A DNA stretch of 64,000 nt from Vreelandella sulfidaeris. Its GTDB lineage: Bacteria > Pseudomonadota > Gammaproteobacteria > Pseudomonadales > Halomonadaceae. The notes below the pieces were generated by a model that had not been told where the DNA came from, searched no databases, and saw only the letters and a list, made by a program, of their open reading frames with translations. Below are positions 1 to 10,060 of this stretch, one piece after another (the stretch's first letter is position 1; each line of letters opens with the position of its first letter). A program made the translations under genes and the position numbers. The stretch lies in contig AP019514.1 in NCBI GenBank assembly GCA_007182875.1, positions 2,170,001-2,234,000 on the forward strand, in the 5' to 3' direction.

Positions 1-674
1 TTCTGGCCTGCATGGACTCCCGCAGCGCGCTGGGCTGATTCACCTCTTTTGCCGCCAGAAATCCACACGTGGTGCCCGGCGTAGACAACGCTGAGCCTTT
101 TAAGAATATCGCCCTCATCGGTGAACACCCGCTCTTCGACAAGTGGCAGCAGGCTGCCCAGCGCGCCGAACTAACGCTGACCCAAACGCCGGCCGCTAAC
201 ACCGAGCTGTGCTTGCTTGCCCCTGGCGAAGATGCCAGCGCCAGTCCATCTCAAGCCATGACCGTAGCGCTGCAGACATTGACCGAAAGCCCGCCAACCA
301 CGCCCCTCAGCCTCGTACTTGCCGAGCGTGGCCCCTTCCATGAGCTGGTCAATCACAGCGCCAGCGCAACCGATCAGCAGCGGGTAGCACTAACGCTTAA
401 AGGCCTGCGGGCCAATGTCGTGGTGACTCAGTCTCATGGTGTGCTGAACACGCTTTATAACGCCACCGAGCAAGCGTCCGCTAACGACGTTCAGTCAGCC
501 CTGGAACAAGCGAGTCTGACATTAGTGCAGCAAGGTGCCTGCTACCGCGAGAGCGATATTGATCTGCTGGCGGTTGAAGCACTGGGCTACCCCCGCCACC
601 TGGGCGGGCCGCACCGCCAAGCCACCCTGTCATCCACTCACGAAACGACGCCCTCCAAGGATGCCCATTCATGA
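1..674 (+). CDS. 3-hydroxyacyl-CoA dehydrogenase / enoyl-CoA hydratase, C-terminal part (FadJ/PimF-like)
   Basis: This is the tail of a bifunctional beta-oxidation enzyme whose upstream part lies outside the window. The last third reads like the end of the FadB/FadJ dehydrogenase domain, with YRESDIDLLAVEALGYPRH followed by LGGPHRQA, the position where the family has a P-S-D-I-D...G-[FY]-P-x-x-x-G-G-P signature. The first codons give LACMDSRSALG, then a stop at 36-38, then a reading resembling the SFFAARN linker of the family, so one or two indels near 31-50 break the frame. The stop overlaps the ATG of the next gene (ATGA at 671-674), which indicates one operon with the two acyl-CoA dehydrogenases. 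A PimF-like role in dicarboxyl-CoA oxidation is inferred from those neighbours. The middle region is too divergent to assign with certainty. Confidence 0.6.
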
Positions 675-1861
675 ACCTGACGTTTAGCCCTGAAGAGCAG
701 GCATTCCGCGAGGAAGTCCGCCGATTTTAGCCGACGCCTTGCCCAGCGATATCCGTGAGCAAGTGCGTCTTGGCCGACATCTACGCGCCGATGACCACCT
801 GCGCTGGCAGAATATTCTCAGCGAACAAGGGTGGCTCGCCGCCAACTGGCCTACCGAACATGGTGGCCCAGGCTGGGGGCCCGTGCAGCGACATATCTTC
901 GATGAAGAGTGCGCTGCCGCTCACGCCCCCACGGTAGTGCCCTTTGGCGTGAATATGGTCGCGCCGGTCATCATGAAATTTGGCAGTATAGAGCAACAAC
1001 AGCACTACCTGCCGCGCATTCTTAATAACCAGGATTGGTGGTGCCAAGGCTATTCCGAACCGGGTGCTGGCTCGGATTTGGCCGGTTTATCTACCCGCGC
1101 CGTTCGCGATGGCGACCACTACATCGTCAACGGGCAGAAAACTTGGACCACCCTGGGCCAGCACGCCAACATGATGTTCTGTTTGGTGCGCACCGACCCC
1201 CACGCGAAAAAGCAGGCGGGTATCAGCTTTTGCTGATTGATATGCAGACACCCGGCATTACCGTACGGCCGATTATCACCCTCGACGGTGCCCATGAAGT
1301 CAACGAGGTGTTTCTTGATAATGTGCGCGTACCGGTAGAAAACCGCGTTGGTGAAGAGGGACAAGGGTGGACCTGTGCCAAATTCCTGCTCACCCACGAG
1401 CGTACCGGCATTGCCGGGCTTGGCCACGCCAAACAGGCGCTGCGCCATTTGAAGTCCCTCGCTTCCCGCGCACAGCATCGCGGCAAACCGCTTTATCGCT
1501 ACCCAGCTTTCGCCAACGGGTGGTCAAAGCCGAGCTTGAGCTGATGGCGCTGGAGGTCACCAACCTACGTGTTATTGCCGCAGCGCGGGATGGCGGTGTA
1601 CCCGGCGCTGAAAGCTCTCTGCTAAAAGTACGTGGCTCAGAGCTTCGCCAGGAGATCAGCGAGCTCACTCGCCGTGCGCTTGGGCCTGCTGCCCTGCCGT
1701 TCTTCCCCGAGTTTCTCCATGGTGATGAAGCACTGGATGATGACTACGCCCAAGGGGCTGCCGCCAGCGCCCAATATTTTAATCGTCGCAAGCTGTCGAT
1801 TTATGGCGGCGCCAACGAAATCCAGAAGAGCATCGTCGCCAAAACTATTTTAGGTATGTAA
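671..1861 (+). CDS. Acyl-CoA dehydrogenase, large-subunit (PimC-like) type, frameshifted
   Basis: An FAD-dependent acyl-CoA dehydrogenase of about 396 residues that introduces the alpha,beta double bond of an acyl-CoA and passes electrons to ETF. It starts MNLTFSPEEQAFREEVRRF at an ATG overlapping the previous stop. Visible motifs are YSEPGAGSDLAGL (flavin and substrate site), NGQKTWTT, and the C-terminal IYGGANEIQ. In ordinary medium-chain enzymes the last motif is YEG with the catalytic glutamate; here that position is glycine. Glycine there is usual in the large subunit of heteromeric enzymes such as pimeloyl-CoA dehydrogenase (PimC). Three single-base deletions break the frame at about 725 (T run), 1230 (T run) and 1510; adding one base at each restores a continuous protein. 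The next gene, 10 bp downstream, looks like its partner subunit. Confidence 0.85.
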
Positions 1862-1871
1862 GGGAGTCACC

Positions 1872-2988
1872 ATGGATTTTGCACTCACCGACGAGCAGCG
1901 CATGCTCGAAGAAACGCTTACCCGCTTGGTGGCCGACCAGGTTTCTCCCGAGCAGCGTCGCGCCATGCTGGAAGCGTCGGCCCAAGAGGCCAGCCCACTA
2001 TGGCGCACCTTTGCCGAGCTGGGCCTGCTACACATGCCGTTTAGCGAAGACGTAGGCGGGCTGGGCGGCGACGGCACTGACTTAATGATCATTATGCAGG
2101 CGTTGGGACGCGGCTTAGTGCCGGAAGCCTACTTATATGGTTTGGTCATGCCGGGTCAACTGCTTGCAATATGCGCCAATCCAGCACAGCAGGAACGCTG
2201 GCTGGCCCCTTTGTTAGAGGGAGAGCATCAGCTCGCTCTGGCTTGGCAAGAGCATAGCGCCCGCTATGACGCTTTCGATATTTCGACCCAAGCGCGCCAG
2301 CAAGATGGCCAATGGCAGCTTAACGGCCGCAAAGATGTGGTGATGAACCTGAGCAATGCCGCCGCCACGTTAGTGTCCGCCCAACTGCCCAGCGGCAAGT
2401 TAGGTCTATTTATCGTACCTGCAGATACCCAAGGCGTTGCATTACGGACATATCGCACCATGGATGACCAGCCCGCCGGTGACCTAACGCTGAATAATGT
2501 GCCCCTGCCGCTAGATCACTGCCTAAGTGAAGACGTAAGCGATGCCCTTGCACAAGTACTAGCCCTTGGCCGTGCCGCTGTGCGCCGAGGCAATCGGGGC
2601 TATGGAAACCGCCTGCGACCAAACCTTAGCGTATTTAAAAGAGCGTAAGCAATTTGGCCTTCCGCTGGCCACGTTCCAAGCACTCCAACACCGCATGGTG
2701 GATATGCACCTTCACCTGGAGCAGTCGCGCTCCATGGCGATTCTCGCCGCCACCAGCGTCTCGCTGCCTGCTGACGAGCGGGACTATAAAATCGCCGCGG
2801 CCAAGGCTTACTGCGGCGAGTCCGCACGTTTTATTGCGGAACAGGCCATTCAGCTTCATGGCGGCATGGGTATGACCGAAGAGTGCTACGTGGCCCACTA
2901 CGCCAAACATCTGGTGATGTTTGATCACTATCTGGGCGATAGCGATTATCACCTTGAGACGGTGAGTGATCAGCTAGACGCCGCCTAA
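1872..2988 (+). CDS. Acyl-CoA dehydrogenase, small-subunit (PimD-like) type, frameshifted
   Basis: A second acyl-CoA dehydrogenase paralogue of about 372 residues, beginning MDFALTDEQRMLEETLTRLV after a clear GGAG site. Its middle domain is degenerate compared with canonical enzymes (LALAWQEHSARYDAF replaces the usual TEPxxGSD segment). The C-terminal helical domain is well kept, with LKERKQFGLPLATFQALQHR and QLHGGMGMTEECYVAHYAK. A degenerate partner placed directly after a YGG-type large subunit is the arrangement of heteromeric dehydrogenases (PimC/PimD and the steroid FadE pairs), so these two probably form one enzyme. One break near 2580 (net loss of two bases, a TG dinucleotide in GCTGTGCGCC) separates the halves; the restored join reads AAVCAEAIGAMET. 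It is followed 10 bp later by an enoyl-CoA hydratase. Confidence 0.82.
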
Positions 2989-2998
2989 GGAGCAGAGC

Positions 2999-3778
2999 AT
3001 GCCAAGTGAAGCAACGCCGTTAGTGCGGGCTGAACACACCGAGGAGGGTGTTGCCGAAATAATCATTGCGCGCCCAGCGGTGCGCAATGCGCTCAACGAG
3101 CCCACAGCTCTTGCACTGAACGAAGCATTAGCCACCGTGGCGGCTGACCCGCAGGTTCGCTGCGTGATCCTCAGCGGGGAAGGTAGCGCTTTTTGTGCCG
3201 GTGCCGATTTAGCGGAGTTCGAAAAGGCCTCCACGCAGCCCGCCAGCGAGCGGCTGGCTACCCTTTTCCTCCCAGCACTCCGCAGCATGATGACCATGGA
3301 AAAGCCTGTGATCGCCGCGGTTAGCGGTGCTGCAGCGGGGATGGGCGTTTCTTATGTGCTGGCCAGCGATATGGTGGTCATGGGCCGCTCGGCTTACTTG
3401 AAACTGGCCTTTATCAATATTGGCTTGATTCCCGACGGCGGCGCTTGCTGGCATTTGGTACGCAAGCTTGGTCATGCCCAAGCCTTTGAGATGGCAGCGC
3501 TGGCCACCCCCATCGACGCCGAGCGTTGCGTGGCACTGGGCTTGGCCAACCGGGCGGTGGAAGATGATCAGGTGTTAGCGGAAGCACGAGCGCTGGCACA
3601 GGCCCTGGTAGCTCAATCCCCCCAGGCGCTGGGGTCGACGAAACGGGCCATGCGGCAAGCGGCGAACCTGTCGCTTGAAGACACCCTAACGCTTGAAGGC
3701 GCGCTGCAGGATGAGTGCAAGGCCACGGATGATTTTCACGCCCGCGTAGCCGCCTTTCGTCACCGCCGCCGTAACTGA
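2999..3778 (+). CDS. Enoyl-CoA hydratase/isomerase (crotonase superfamily)
   Basis: An intact 259-residue crotonase-fold protein that would hydrate the enoyl-CoA made by the preceding dehydrogenase pair. It has the oxyanion-hole segments GSAFCAGADLAEFE (about residues 61-74) and SGAAAGMGVSYVLASD (about 106-121), and the acidic-residue segment NIGLIPDGGACWHLVRKLG (about 140-158). The D in GLIPDGG is typical of the PaaG/ECH-like subgroup. Start at the ATG after AAGGAGCAGAGC, 10 bp downstream of the dehydrogenase stop, so it is co-transcribed. Its end overlaps the end of the convergent nitronate monooxygenase-like gene by about 19 bp. Hydratase versus isomerase activity cannot be decided from sequence. 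It is one of the few undamaged genes in this part. Confidence 0.88.
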   Translation: MPSEATPLVRAEHTEEGVAEIIIARPAVRNALNEPTALALNEALATVAADPQVRCVILSGEGSAFCAGADLAEFEKASTQPASERLATLFLPALRSMMTMEKPVIAAVSGAAAGMGVSYVLASDMVVMGRSAYLKLAFINIGLIPDGGACWHLVRKLGHAQAFEMAALATPIDAERCVALGLANRAVEDDQVLAEARALAQALVAQSPQALGSTKRAMRQAANLSLEDTLTLEGALQDECKATDDFHARVAAFRHRRRN

Positions 3779-4719
3779 TCCAACGATTTTTGATAATCGG
3801 CGCGCAGCGTGGCGACTTCATCGGCCACGCTGTTGAGCGTGGTAATGCCACCGACGCCCTGCCCTGCACCCCAAATATCCCGCCATGCTTTTGCCTTGCT
3901 GCTTCCGCCTGAGCCATAGCGCATGGCGCTTTGTCGCCCTCAGGCAGTGCCTCCGGGTCCAGCCCTGCCAGCTCAATACTTTGGCGCAGGTAGTTACCGT
4001 GCACACCGGTAAACAGGTTGGTATAGACGATATCCCCCGCAGCGGCTTCCAGCACCATCTGCTTGTAAGCAGTCTGGGCATTGGCTTCCTGGGTGGCAAT
4101 AAAGCGCGTGCCCATATACACCATGTCTGCGCCCAGCGCCTGAGCGGCGGCGATCTGCTCGCCTTTGGTAATCGCCCCCGCCAGCACCAGCGGGCCATCG
4201 TAAAATTGCCGAACCTCTGCCACAAAAGCGAAGGGGTTGAGCCGTCCCGCATGGCCGCCAGCCCCTTGGCACACCAAAATCAGCCCATCCACCCCGGCAT
4301 CGATGGCTTTTTTTAGCGTGCCTTAGCGTGGTCACGTCGTGAAACACTAGGCCGCCATAGGCGTGTACCTGCTCGACCACCCGGTTGGGCGCGTGCAAGC
4401 TGGTGATGATCAACGGCACCTTAAATTCGGCGCATAGCGCCACATCATGGTCAAGACGGTCATTGGTCGGGTGCACGATCTGGTTCACCGCAAACGGTGC
4501 GGCTGGCTGCTGCGGATGCCGAGCGTTATAGTCGGCCAGCGTATTGGTAATCTGCTGCAGCCACTCCCGAAGCACTTCTGCAGGCCGAGCGTTTAGCGCG
4601 GGAAAAGCGCCAATAATGCCCGCCTGACACTGGGCAATCACCAGCTCAGGCCCAGAGACAATAAACATCGGAGAGCCGATGACCGGCAGCGTCGTTGAGG
4701 CAGTCAGTTGGGTTAGCAT
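3760..4719 (-). CDS. Nitronate monooxygenase / 2-nitropropane dioxygenase family FMN protein, frameshifted
   Basis: A TIM-barrel FMN enzyme of about 320 residues. It begins MLTQLTASTTLPVIGSPMF, a typical N-terminus in which the first strand ends in a substrate loop. FMN-phosphate segments are seen at GVDGLILVCQGAGGHAGR, LVLAGAITKGEQIAAAQALG and GADMVYMGTRFIATQE. The restored tail reads WGAGQGVGGITTLNSVADE and ends DQLRRR. Two breaks occur: at the A7 run near 4310 and near 3900 (one A lost). Family members oxidise alkyl nitronates or act as enoyl reductases; next to beta-oxidation genes they are common but their substrate is usually unknown. The gene runs toward the enoyl-CoA hydratase and away from etfA, with a terminator between etfA and this gene. 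Confidence 0.85.
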
Positions 4720-4755
4720 AGGTGGTTCGCTAATTATTTTTAAAAGCTATAAGCG

Positions 4756-4780
4756 AAAAAAGCCCCTTTCGGGGCTTTTA
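4756..4780 (-). terminator. Rho-independent terminator after etfA
   Basis: A perfect hairpin AAAGCCCC-gaaa-GGGGCTTTT (minus strand) followed by a T run lies 7 bp past the etfA stop. The T run is the A6 tract at 4756-4761 on the plus strand. Confidence 0.85.
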
Positions 4781-4786
4781 GGAGCT

Positions 4787-5712
4787 TTACAACTTACTTT
4801 CAAGCTCCGGCAGAATCTCGAACAAATCCCCCACCAGGCCATAGTCGGCGACTTGGAAGATGGGCGCTTCGTCGTCTTTGTTGATGGCGACGATCACTTT
4901 TGAATCCTTCATGCCCGCCAGGTGCTGAATCGCCCCGCTGATGCCTACCGCAATGTACAGGTCGGGTGCGACGATCTTACCGGTCTGACCGACCTGCATG
5001 TCGTTGGGCACAAAGCCTGCGTCGACCGCCGCGCGGGAAGCACCGATGGCGGCGCCCAGCTTGTCGGCAATGCCGTCGAGCAGTTTGAAGTTGTCGCCGT
5101 TACCCATGCCGCGTCCACCGGAGATCACCACCTTGGCACCGCCAAGTTCCGGACGATCGCTCTGGGCCAGCTCTTCTTTGACGAAGCGGGACTGGCTGTT
5201 GTCAGCGACGAAATCCACCGCTTCAATCGTAGCGCTACCACTGGTACCCACCGCATCGAAGCCGGTGGTCCGCACGGTGATCACTTTCAGCGTGTCGTCG
5301 CTTTTGACCGTGGCAATGGCGTTGCCGGCGTAGATCGGGCGCAGGAAGGTGTCGGCACTTTCGACGCCCAGCACGTCCGACAGTTGGCTGACGTCTTTCA
5401 ACGCGGCGAGGCGCGGCAGGACGTTTTGCCGGTGGTGGAGGCGCTGGCCAGCACGTGGGTATAGCCATCGGCCAGTTCGACCAACAGCGCGCCCATGGGC
5501 TCAGCGAGCTGGTGGGCGTATACGGCGTTATCGGCAACGCGTACTTTGTTGACGCCGTCGAGTTTTGCGGCGGCGTCTGCCGCTGCCTGGACGCCGTCGC
5601 CGGCGACCAGAATATCAATTTCACCACCGATGGCCTGAGCGGCGGCGACCACGTGGGCGGTGGCGCCGGCCAGTTGGCCTTCATGGAGGTCGGCAAGTAC
5701 CAGAATGCTCAT
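4787..5712 (-). CDS. etfA: Electron transfer flavoprotein, alpha subunit
   Basis: The FAD-binding subunit of ETF, about 309 residues. It takes electrons from acyl-CoA dehydrogenases and delivers them to ETF-ubiquinone oxidoreductase. It starts [20 protein letters not shown] after AGGAGCTGATCTC. FAD-domain signatures are [32 protein letters not shown] and [15 protein letters not shown], ending [13 protein letters not shown]. One deletion in an A run near 5425 breaks the frame; the restored join reads [16 protein letters not shown]. The start is only 14 bp after the etfB stop, so etfB-etfA is a two-gene operon. Its position inside a cluster with three acyl-CoA dehydrogenases suggests it is either their dedicated acceptor or the general cellular ETF. 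Confidence 0.95.
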
Positions 5713-5726
5713 GAGATCAGCTCCTA

Positions 5727-6475
5727 TTAAAGCACCTTGGCTTCGTTTTTCAGTTTGTCGATCAGCTCGTCTACCGAGGCCACTTTGATACCGCCTTTAC
5801 GCTCGGCGGGCGATTCCACCTTGAGCAACGTGACCTTGGACGCTACCTCGACGCCGTAATCGGCGGGGGTTTTAACGTCCAGCGGCTTTTCTTGGCCTTC
5901 ATAATGTCCGGCAGTTTGGCGTAGCGCGGCTCGTTAAGGCGTAGGTCGGTGGTGACGATCGCGGGCAGCGTGAGTGCCACGGTTTGCAGGCCGCCGTCGA
6001 TTTCTCGGGTGACGTTAACCGTGTCTCCATCGACCGCTACTTCCGAGGCAAAGGTGCCCTGGGGCAGGTTGGTCAGCGCAGCGAGCATCTGGCCCGTTTG
6101 GTTGTTGTCAGTGTCGATCGCCTGTTTACCCAGGATCACCAGGCCGGGCTGTTCTTCTTCGACGACCTTGGCCAACAGCTTGGCGACCGCCAGCGATTCC
6201 ACGCGTTCGTCGGTTTCGATATGGATCGCGCGGTCCGCGCCCAGCGCCAACGCGGTACGCAGCTGCTCTTGGGCGGCTTTGGGCCCGACCGTGACGGCGA
6301 CCACTTCCGTGGCGGCACTCTTCTCTTTCAGGCGCACCGCTTCTTCCACAGCAATTTCGCAGAAGGGGTTCATGGCCATTTTGACATTGGTCAGGTCAAC
6401 GTCCGAGTGGTCCGCTTTAACACGGATTTTGACGTTGTAGTCGATGACGCGTTTTACCGCGACGAGAATTTTCAT
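5727..6475 (-). CDS. etfB: Electron transfer flavoprotein, beta subunit
   Basis: The AMP-binding subunit of ETF, about 249 residues. It starts [20 protein letters not shown]; the segment [20 protein letters not shown] is the classical ETF-beta N-terminal signature. Further motifs are [20 protein letters not shown], with the loop contacting the dehydrogenase, and [18 protein letters not shown]. One A is missing near 5888, after KAKK. The restored C-terminus continues [14 protein letters not shown] and ends in [14 protein letters not shown] with a stop at 5727-5729. The ETF-beta leucine-containing recognition loop is intact. First gene of the etfBA operon, with an AT-rich promoter region upstream. 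Confidence 0.95.
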
Positions 6476-6540
6476 AAGGCATGCTCCGAGTACTTAAACA
6501 TCTCTAATAAACTAGCCCGCTCTTTATTTCGCATAGCAAA

Positions 6541-6568
6541 ATATTATTTCATTTTATGATCGATACAA
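6541..6568 (-). promoter_or_regulatory. Candidate promoter of etfB
   Basis: On the minus strand TTGTAT (6563-6568) and TAATAT (6541-6546) are separated by 16 bp in an AT-rich stretch about 65 bp upstream of the etfB start. The -10 matches the consensus well and the -35 poorly. Confidence 0.4.
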
Positions 6569-6616
6569 TAAAAAAACGTCATGCAAAGGTCAAGGCTTCC
6601 CTTTTGTTGCGGTCTA

Positions 6617-7998
6617 TTAAAACGGTGACCAAGCAAACCATGCTGCCAGTAAGGGGATTGAGGCTAACAGAAATCTACCATTCCAGCGGTAACCAATCTG
6701 TTGGGCAGGCACACCGGTAAAGCGCGACAAAATCAACATTGAGGCAGTCATAGGCGAGGACATCAGCGCCAGCGCCCAACCCACCATTAAGGATGCACCG
6801 ATTAGCGCAGGCGAGAGCCCTTCAATACCTAGCGTTGGCAGCAACCCCACCAGCAAGGTTACCGTAACGATAGGATTGATGCCTACCTGGGCAAGCCCCA
6901 CCACCATCAGCATAGCCAGCACGGCATTAAAAGCGCCCCACGGGTTTAACACCACAAGCAGCGGCGCGAGCTGCTGGGTATCCACCAAGCCCACGCATAA
7001 ATGCCCCAGATAGCCTGCTGCCCCCAGCACCACGATTTCATTGGCACTGGGCAAAAGCAGCCAGGGCAGTTGGCGATGCATGGTCGTCACCGCTGCGGGC
7101 ACTCCACCATAGCCCAGCCTGCGACGCTGCCAGGCAAGCCATATCAACGCCCCTGTGGGGGCGCCTAACAGCGCGGCAATCGGCAAAGCGCAGCTGCAAA
7201 ATCCAGGCAATGCTAAATACCAGCGCCACAATCGCAAGCAGCAGCACGCTGAAGTGGGCCAACGGGCGTAGCGAGGGCGCGGCTATCCGGGCTTTATGAG
7301 CAGGAGGGTGCGGTCCGGTGAGAAAATCTACCGCCCACCCCGCCATAAAAATCAGCCCGGCAGCCCCTAGAATATAGGGTGCCAGCTGTAGCCAAGTGAC
7401 TTGGGAAGGCTAGATAGCACCACGGCCACCCCGATGCCCATGGGGGAAATCAGCGGCGCCAGAGAGAATCCACGCAGTAGCGCCAGCATCATGCGGCGCT
7501 GGCGGGCCGTTTGCACCCAGGCGCGCCCCTGGGCCGCAGGGTGTTGCTCTTCTCGATCATGCCGGCAAACAAATTCAACACGCCAATATTGAGAATGATG
7601 CCAAACAGTGCAGAGCCCAACGATAAAATGGGGTAGCGGCGGCTGGGGGCTGAAGCAGCATGCTCTGCCCACAGCGGCGCACTAAGCGTGAGCGATAGGC
7701 AGGCAAGCGCAGCATACTAAGCGCCACCACAAAGGTGGCAAAAGGCGAAACGCCCGCTCGCCTCAAACAGCAGCAGACCCGGCGATGGTGAACGCCAAAG
7801 GGCTAATAGCGTTAGTGCGCCCGCAGCGAGCAGCAACCCTTTGGCCATCCGGGTAAGTTGCCCTTTTAGCGTAATCAAGTAGAGCAGCAGCGCTCCAATA
7901 CCCGCGGCTTGCCACGCCACGCTGCCACCCACCAAATGAATCAGCGTGGCCAGCGTAACCAGCAATAAGCAGGAAACCCGCAGGCGGGCTTGGCTCAC
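6617..7998 (-). CDS. Unidentified multi-spanning membrane protein (putative transporter), frameshifted
   Basis: A polytopic inner-membrane protein of about 460 residues whose family I do not recognise. The N-terminal portion (MSQARLRVSCLLLVTLATL) and the C-terminal 200 residues are long hydrophobic helices. The C-terminal part includes QVGINPIVTVTLLVGLLPT and MSSPMTASMLILSRFTGVP; loops with small residues and prolines in helix pairs of this sort occur in ion-transporter superfamily carriers. About five or six indels break it (near 7750, 7690, 7510, 7400 and 7200), making it the most damaged gene in the cluster. Its start overlaps the stop of the thioesterase gene (ATGA at 7995-7998), so it ends the operon of dehydrogenase, CoA ligase and thioesterase. 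Uptake of the acid degraded by the cluster is a reasonable but unproven role. Confidence 0.6.
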
Positions 7999-8462
7999 TC
8001 GGTAAGCTCTCTCAACTGAGGGTCGGGAACGCCTTGCGATGATTCGCTGGCGCTGCGGCGGCGAAACGAACCTTCTCCCATGGCCACTAGATTGCCCTGC
8101 TCATCAACGATCTCACCGTTGGACATGTAGGTTTTTTGGCCACCTCCGCGCAGCGTGCCCGTTGCCCGCAACACGCCTTGCTTGGCAGGCCCAACAAACG
8201 TAGTGGTGAGTGATAGCGTCATGCCCCGGCGAATATTACCCGGCACTTCACAATGCAGCCCCGCCAGACTCAGCGCGCTATCCAGCATCGAGGCCAACAC
8301 GCCACCGTGCACATTGCCGCTACGGTTAAGGTGCTTCGACTCAATGGTCAACTCCACTACTGCACGCCCTTCCTCCCACTCCACCATGTGCATGCCCAGC
8401 AATTCGTGGTAGCCCATCAGTGCCTGGGGGTTGGTGGCGTTAGCGCTGTCTGTTTCGCTCAT
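7995..8462 (-). CDS. PaaI-type hotdog-fold acyl-CoA thioesterase
   Basis: An intact 155-residue single hotdog domain. The segment LNRSGNVHGGVLASMLDSAL (about residues 45-64) is the PaaI/4-hydroxybenzoyl-CoA thioesterase signature, in which the N/H...HGG loop and the following helix carry the catalytic acid. It is followed by TTTFVGPAKQGVLRATGTL, the beta strands of the fold. The family hydrolyses acyl- or aryl-CoAs, often to free trapped CoA in aerobic degradation pathways. It overlaps the CoA ligase upstream (8459-8462) and the membrane protein downstream (7995-7998) by 4 bp each, a tightly coupled operon. The substrate cannot be read from the sequence. Confidence 0.88.
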   Translation of the reverse strand: MSETDSANATNPQALMGYHELLGMHMVEWEEGRAVVELTIESKHLNRSGNVHGGVLASMLDSALSLAGLHCEVPGNIRRGMTLSLTTTFVGPAKQGVLRATGTLRGGGQKTYMSNGEIVDEQGNLVAMGEGSFRRRSASESSQGVPDPQLRELTE

Positions 8463-10060
8463 AAAGCGCTCTCCTGCTGCGCCAAATCGCGCAGCCGCCC
8501 CTTGAGAATCTTGCCGCTGGCAGTAGAAGGCAGAGCATCCATTAATACGATTTGGGTAGGTCTTTTGTAAGGCGCCAAACGCTCGGCGATAAACGCTTTA
8601 AGCTCAGCCATATCGACCTCAAAACCCGGCTCACACTGCACAAAAGCAACGACTTCTTCATTGCCTGCTACTTGACGCCCCACCACCGCGGTTAAGGTCA
8701 CCGCCGGATGCTCATTGATCACCGCTTCCACATCCGGCGGGTAGATATTAAAGCCTGAGCGAATAATCAGCTCTTTACTGCGCCCGACGATGTAGAGCTG
8801 ATCGTCATGATCCAGCTTGGCGATATCGCCGGTATTGAGCCAGCCATCCTCAGTTAAGCTGGCGCGGGTGGCCTCAGGCTGGCGGAAGTAACCCTTCATA
8901 ATATTGGGGCCACGCACCCACAACTCACCGATTTCTTCGCCCGCGTTTTCGGCGGTACCGCTACTACCCAGCGGCTCTAATCGATACTCCAACAGCGGCA
9001 GCACACGGCCAACGGTGCTGCTGGTGTGGCGATCTTCGATACGCGTTTGGCTAATAGTGGGGCTGGCTTCGGTGAGCCCGTAGCCATTGTGCAGCGTTAA
9101 GCCGAAGGCGGCTTCCACGCGAATTTTGGTATCACTGTCCAGGGGCGAACCGCCTGCAGAGATATAGATAAGCGCAGGCGCTTCCAACGCGCGCTGTTCG
9201 CGCTTCAGATACTCCAAAGCACGTGCATACATGGCAGGCACACCCTGCAGTACGGTAATGCGCTCCTCTTTCAGCGTTGCCAGCAGATGGGCTGCTTCAA
9301 AGCGCGGTACGGTATACAGGCAAGCACCATTATACAGCGACCCCATGCAGACAGATGAGAGGCCAAACACGTGGGACATGGGCAGCACGCCATACACCCG
9401 TTGCCCTTCGCTTAGGTGGCGCATGCCGCCGGAAATCGACGCGATATACAGAATGCCGCGGTGGGTGAGCATGACACCTTTGGGGGTGCCGGTGGTGCCT
9501 GATGTGTAGATCATTGCCGCGACCTGCTCAGCACCGCTGGCATGGACAGGCTCTGGCTCGCTATCAAATAGCGGTGAGATCGCCAAACCGCCCAACTGCG
9601 GATGCTGATAGCGGTCGGCGACATGTCGCTCGGCATGCTGGGCCGCCTCTTGGGAGGCTTCGCAGGTATAAAAAACCCGGCGCGGCAGGCAGTTGTCCTG
9701 GATCAAATCCACTTCCTGGGCGGAGAGGCGCGAATTCACAATCGCGACCCAAACATCCATTTCACTGGCAGCCAACAGCAGCACCACCAGCGCACGGCAG
9801 TTTTCACTGACCGTCATAATACGGTCGCCGGGACGCACGTTCAGAGAGGTTAACCACTGACAGGCGGCATGGATCTCTTGCCCCAGCTCGGCGTAATTCC
9901 AGCGAACGGTGCCATCCACCAGGGCGGGCTGGTCCGCTAGACGCTTGGCATTTTCCAGCACGCGGGTACTTAACCGCTCGGGTAGTTCCGCCACCAGTTC
10001 ACTGGCGAGGCGCCCAAAAATATTCTCGTCCGGTGCTTGATAGGAAACCGACAAAGCCAT
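8459..10060 (-). CDS. AMP-forming acyl-CoA synthetase (class I adenylate-forming enzyme)
   Basis: An intact 533-residue acid-CoA ligase that would activate the carboxylic acid feeding this cluster. The adenylation core shows the P-loop IYTSGTTGTPKGVMLTHRG (about residues 184-202), YGLTEASPTISQTR, GWLNTGDIAKLD and the hinge GRSKELIIRSGFNIYPPD. The catalytic lysine motif near the C-terminus is SGKILKGRLRDL. Overall length and motif order fit medium- or short-chain acyl-CoA and aryl-CoA ligases. The start overlaps the stop of the acyl-CoA dehydrogenase upstream (ATGA at 10057-10060). The operon order dehydrogenase, ligase, thioesterase, permease suggests activation and first oxidation of a transported acid. 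Chain length and ring preference cannot be deduced. Confidence 0.92.
   Translation of the reverse strand: MALSVSYQAPDENIFGRLASELVAELPERLSTRVLENAKRLADQPALVDGTVRWNYAELGQEIHAACQWLTSLNVRPGDRIMTVSENCRALVVLLLAASEMDVWVAIVNSRLSAQEVDLIQDNCLPRRVFYTCEASQEAAQHAERHVADRYQHPQLGGLAISPLFDSEPEPVHASGAEQVAAMIYTSGTTGTPKGVMLTHRGILYIASISGGMRHLSEGQRVYGVLPMSHVFGLSSVCMGSLYNGACLYTVPRFEAAHLLATLKEERITVLQGVPAMYARALEYLKREQRALEAPALIYISAGGSPLDSDTKIRVEAAFGLTLHNGYGLTEASPTISQTRIEDRHTSSTVGRVLPLLEYRLEPLGSSGTAENAGEEIGELWVRGPNIMKGYFRQPEATRASLTEDGWLNTGDIAKLDHDDQLYIVGRSKELIIRSGFNIYPPDVEAVINEHPAVTLTAVVGRQVAGNEEVVAFVQCEPGFEVDMAELKAFIAERLAPYKRPTQIVLMDALPSTASGKILKGRLRDLAQQESAL

Noticed and set aside
4300-4320. An A7 slippery sequence in the nitronate monooxygenase gene could be programmed -1 frameshifting.
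   Set aside because: The required downstream stem or Shine-Dalgarno-like stimulator is missing and the other breaks in the gene are ordinary deletions.
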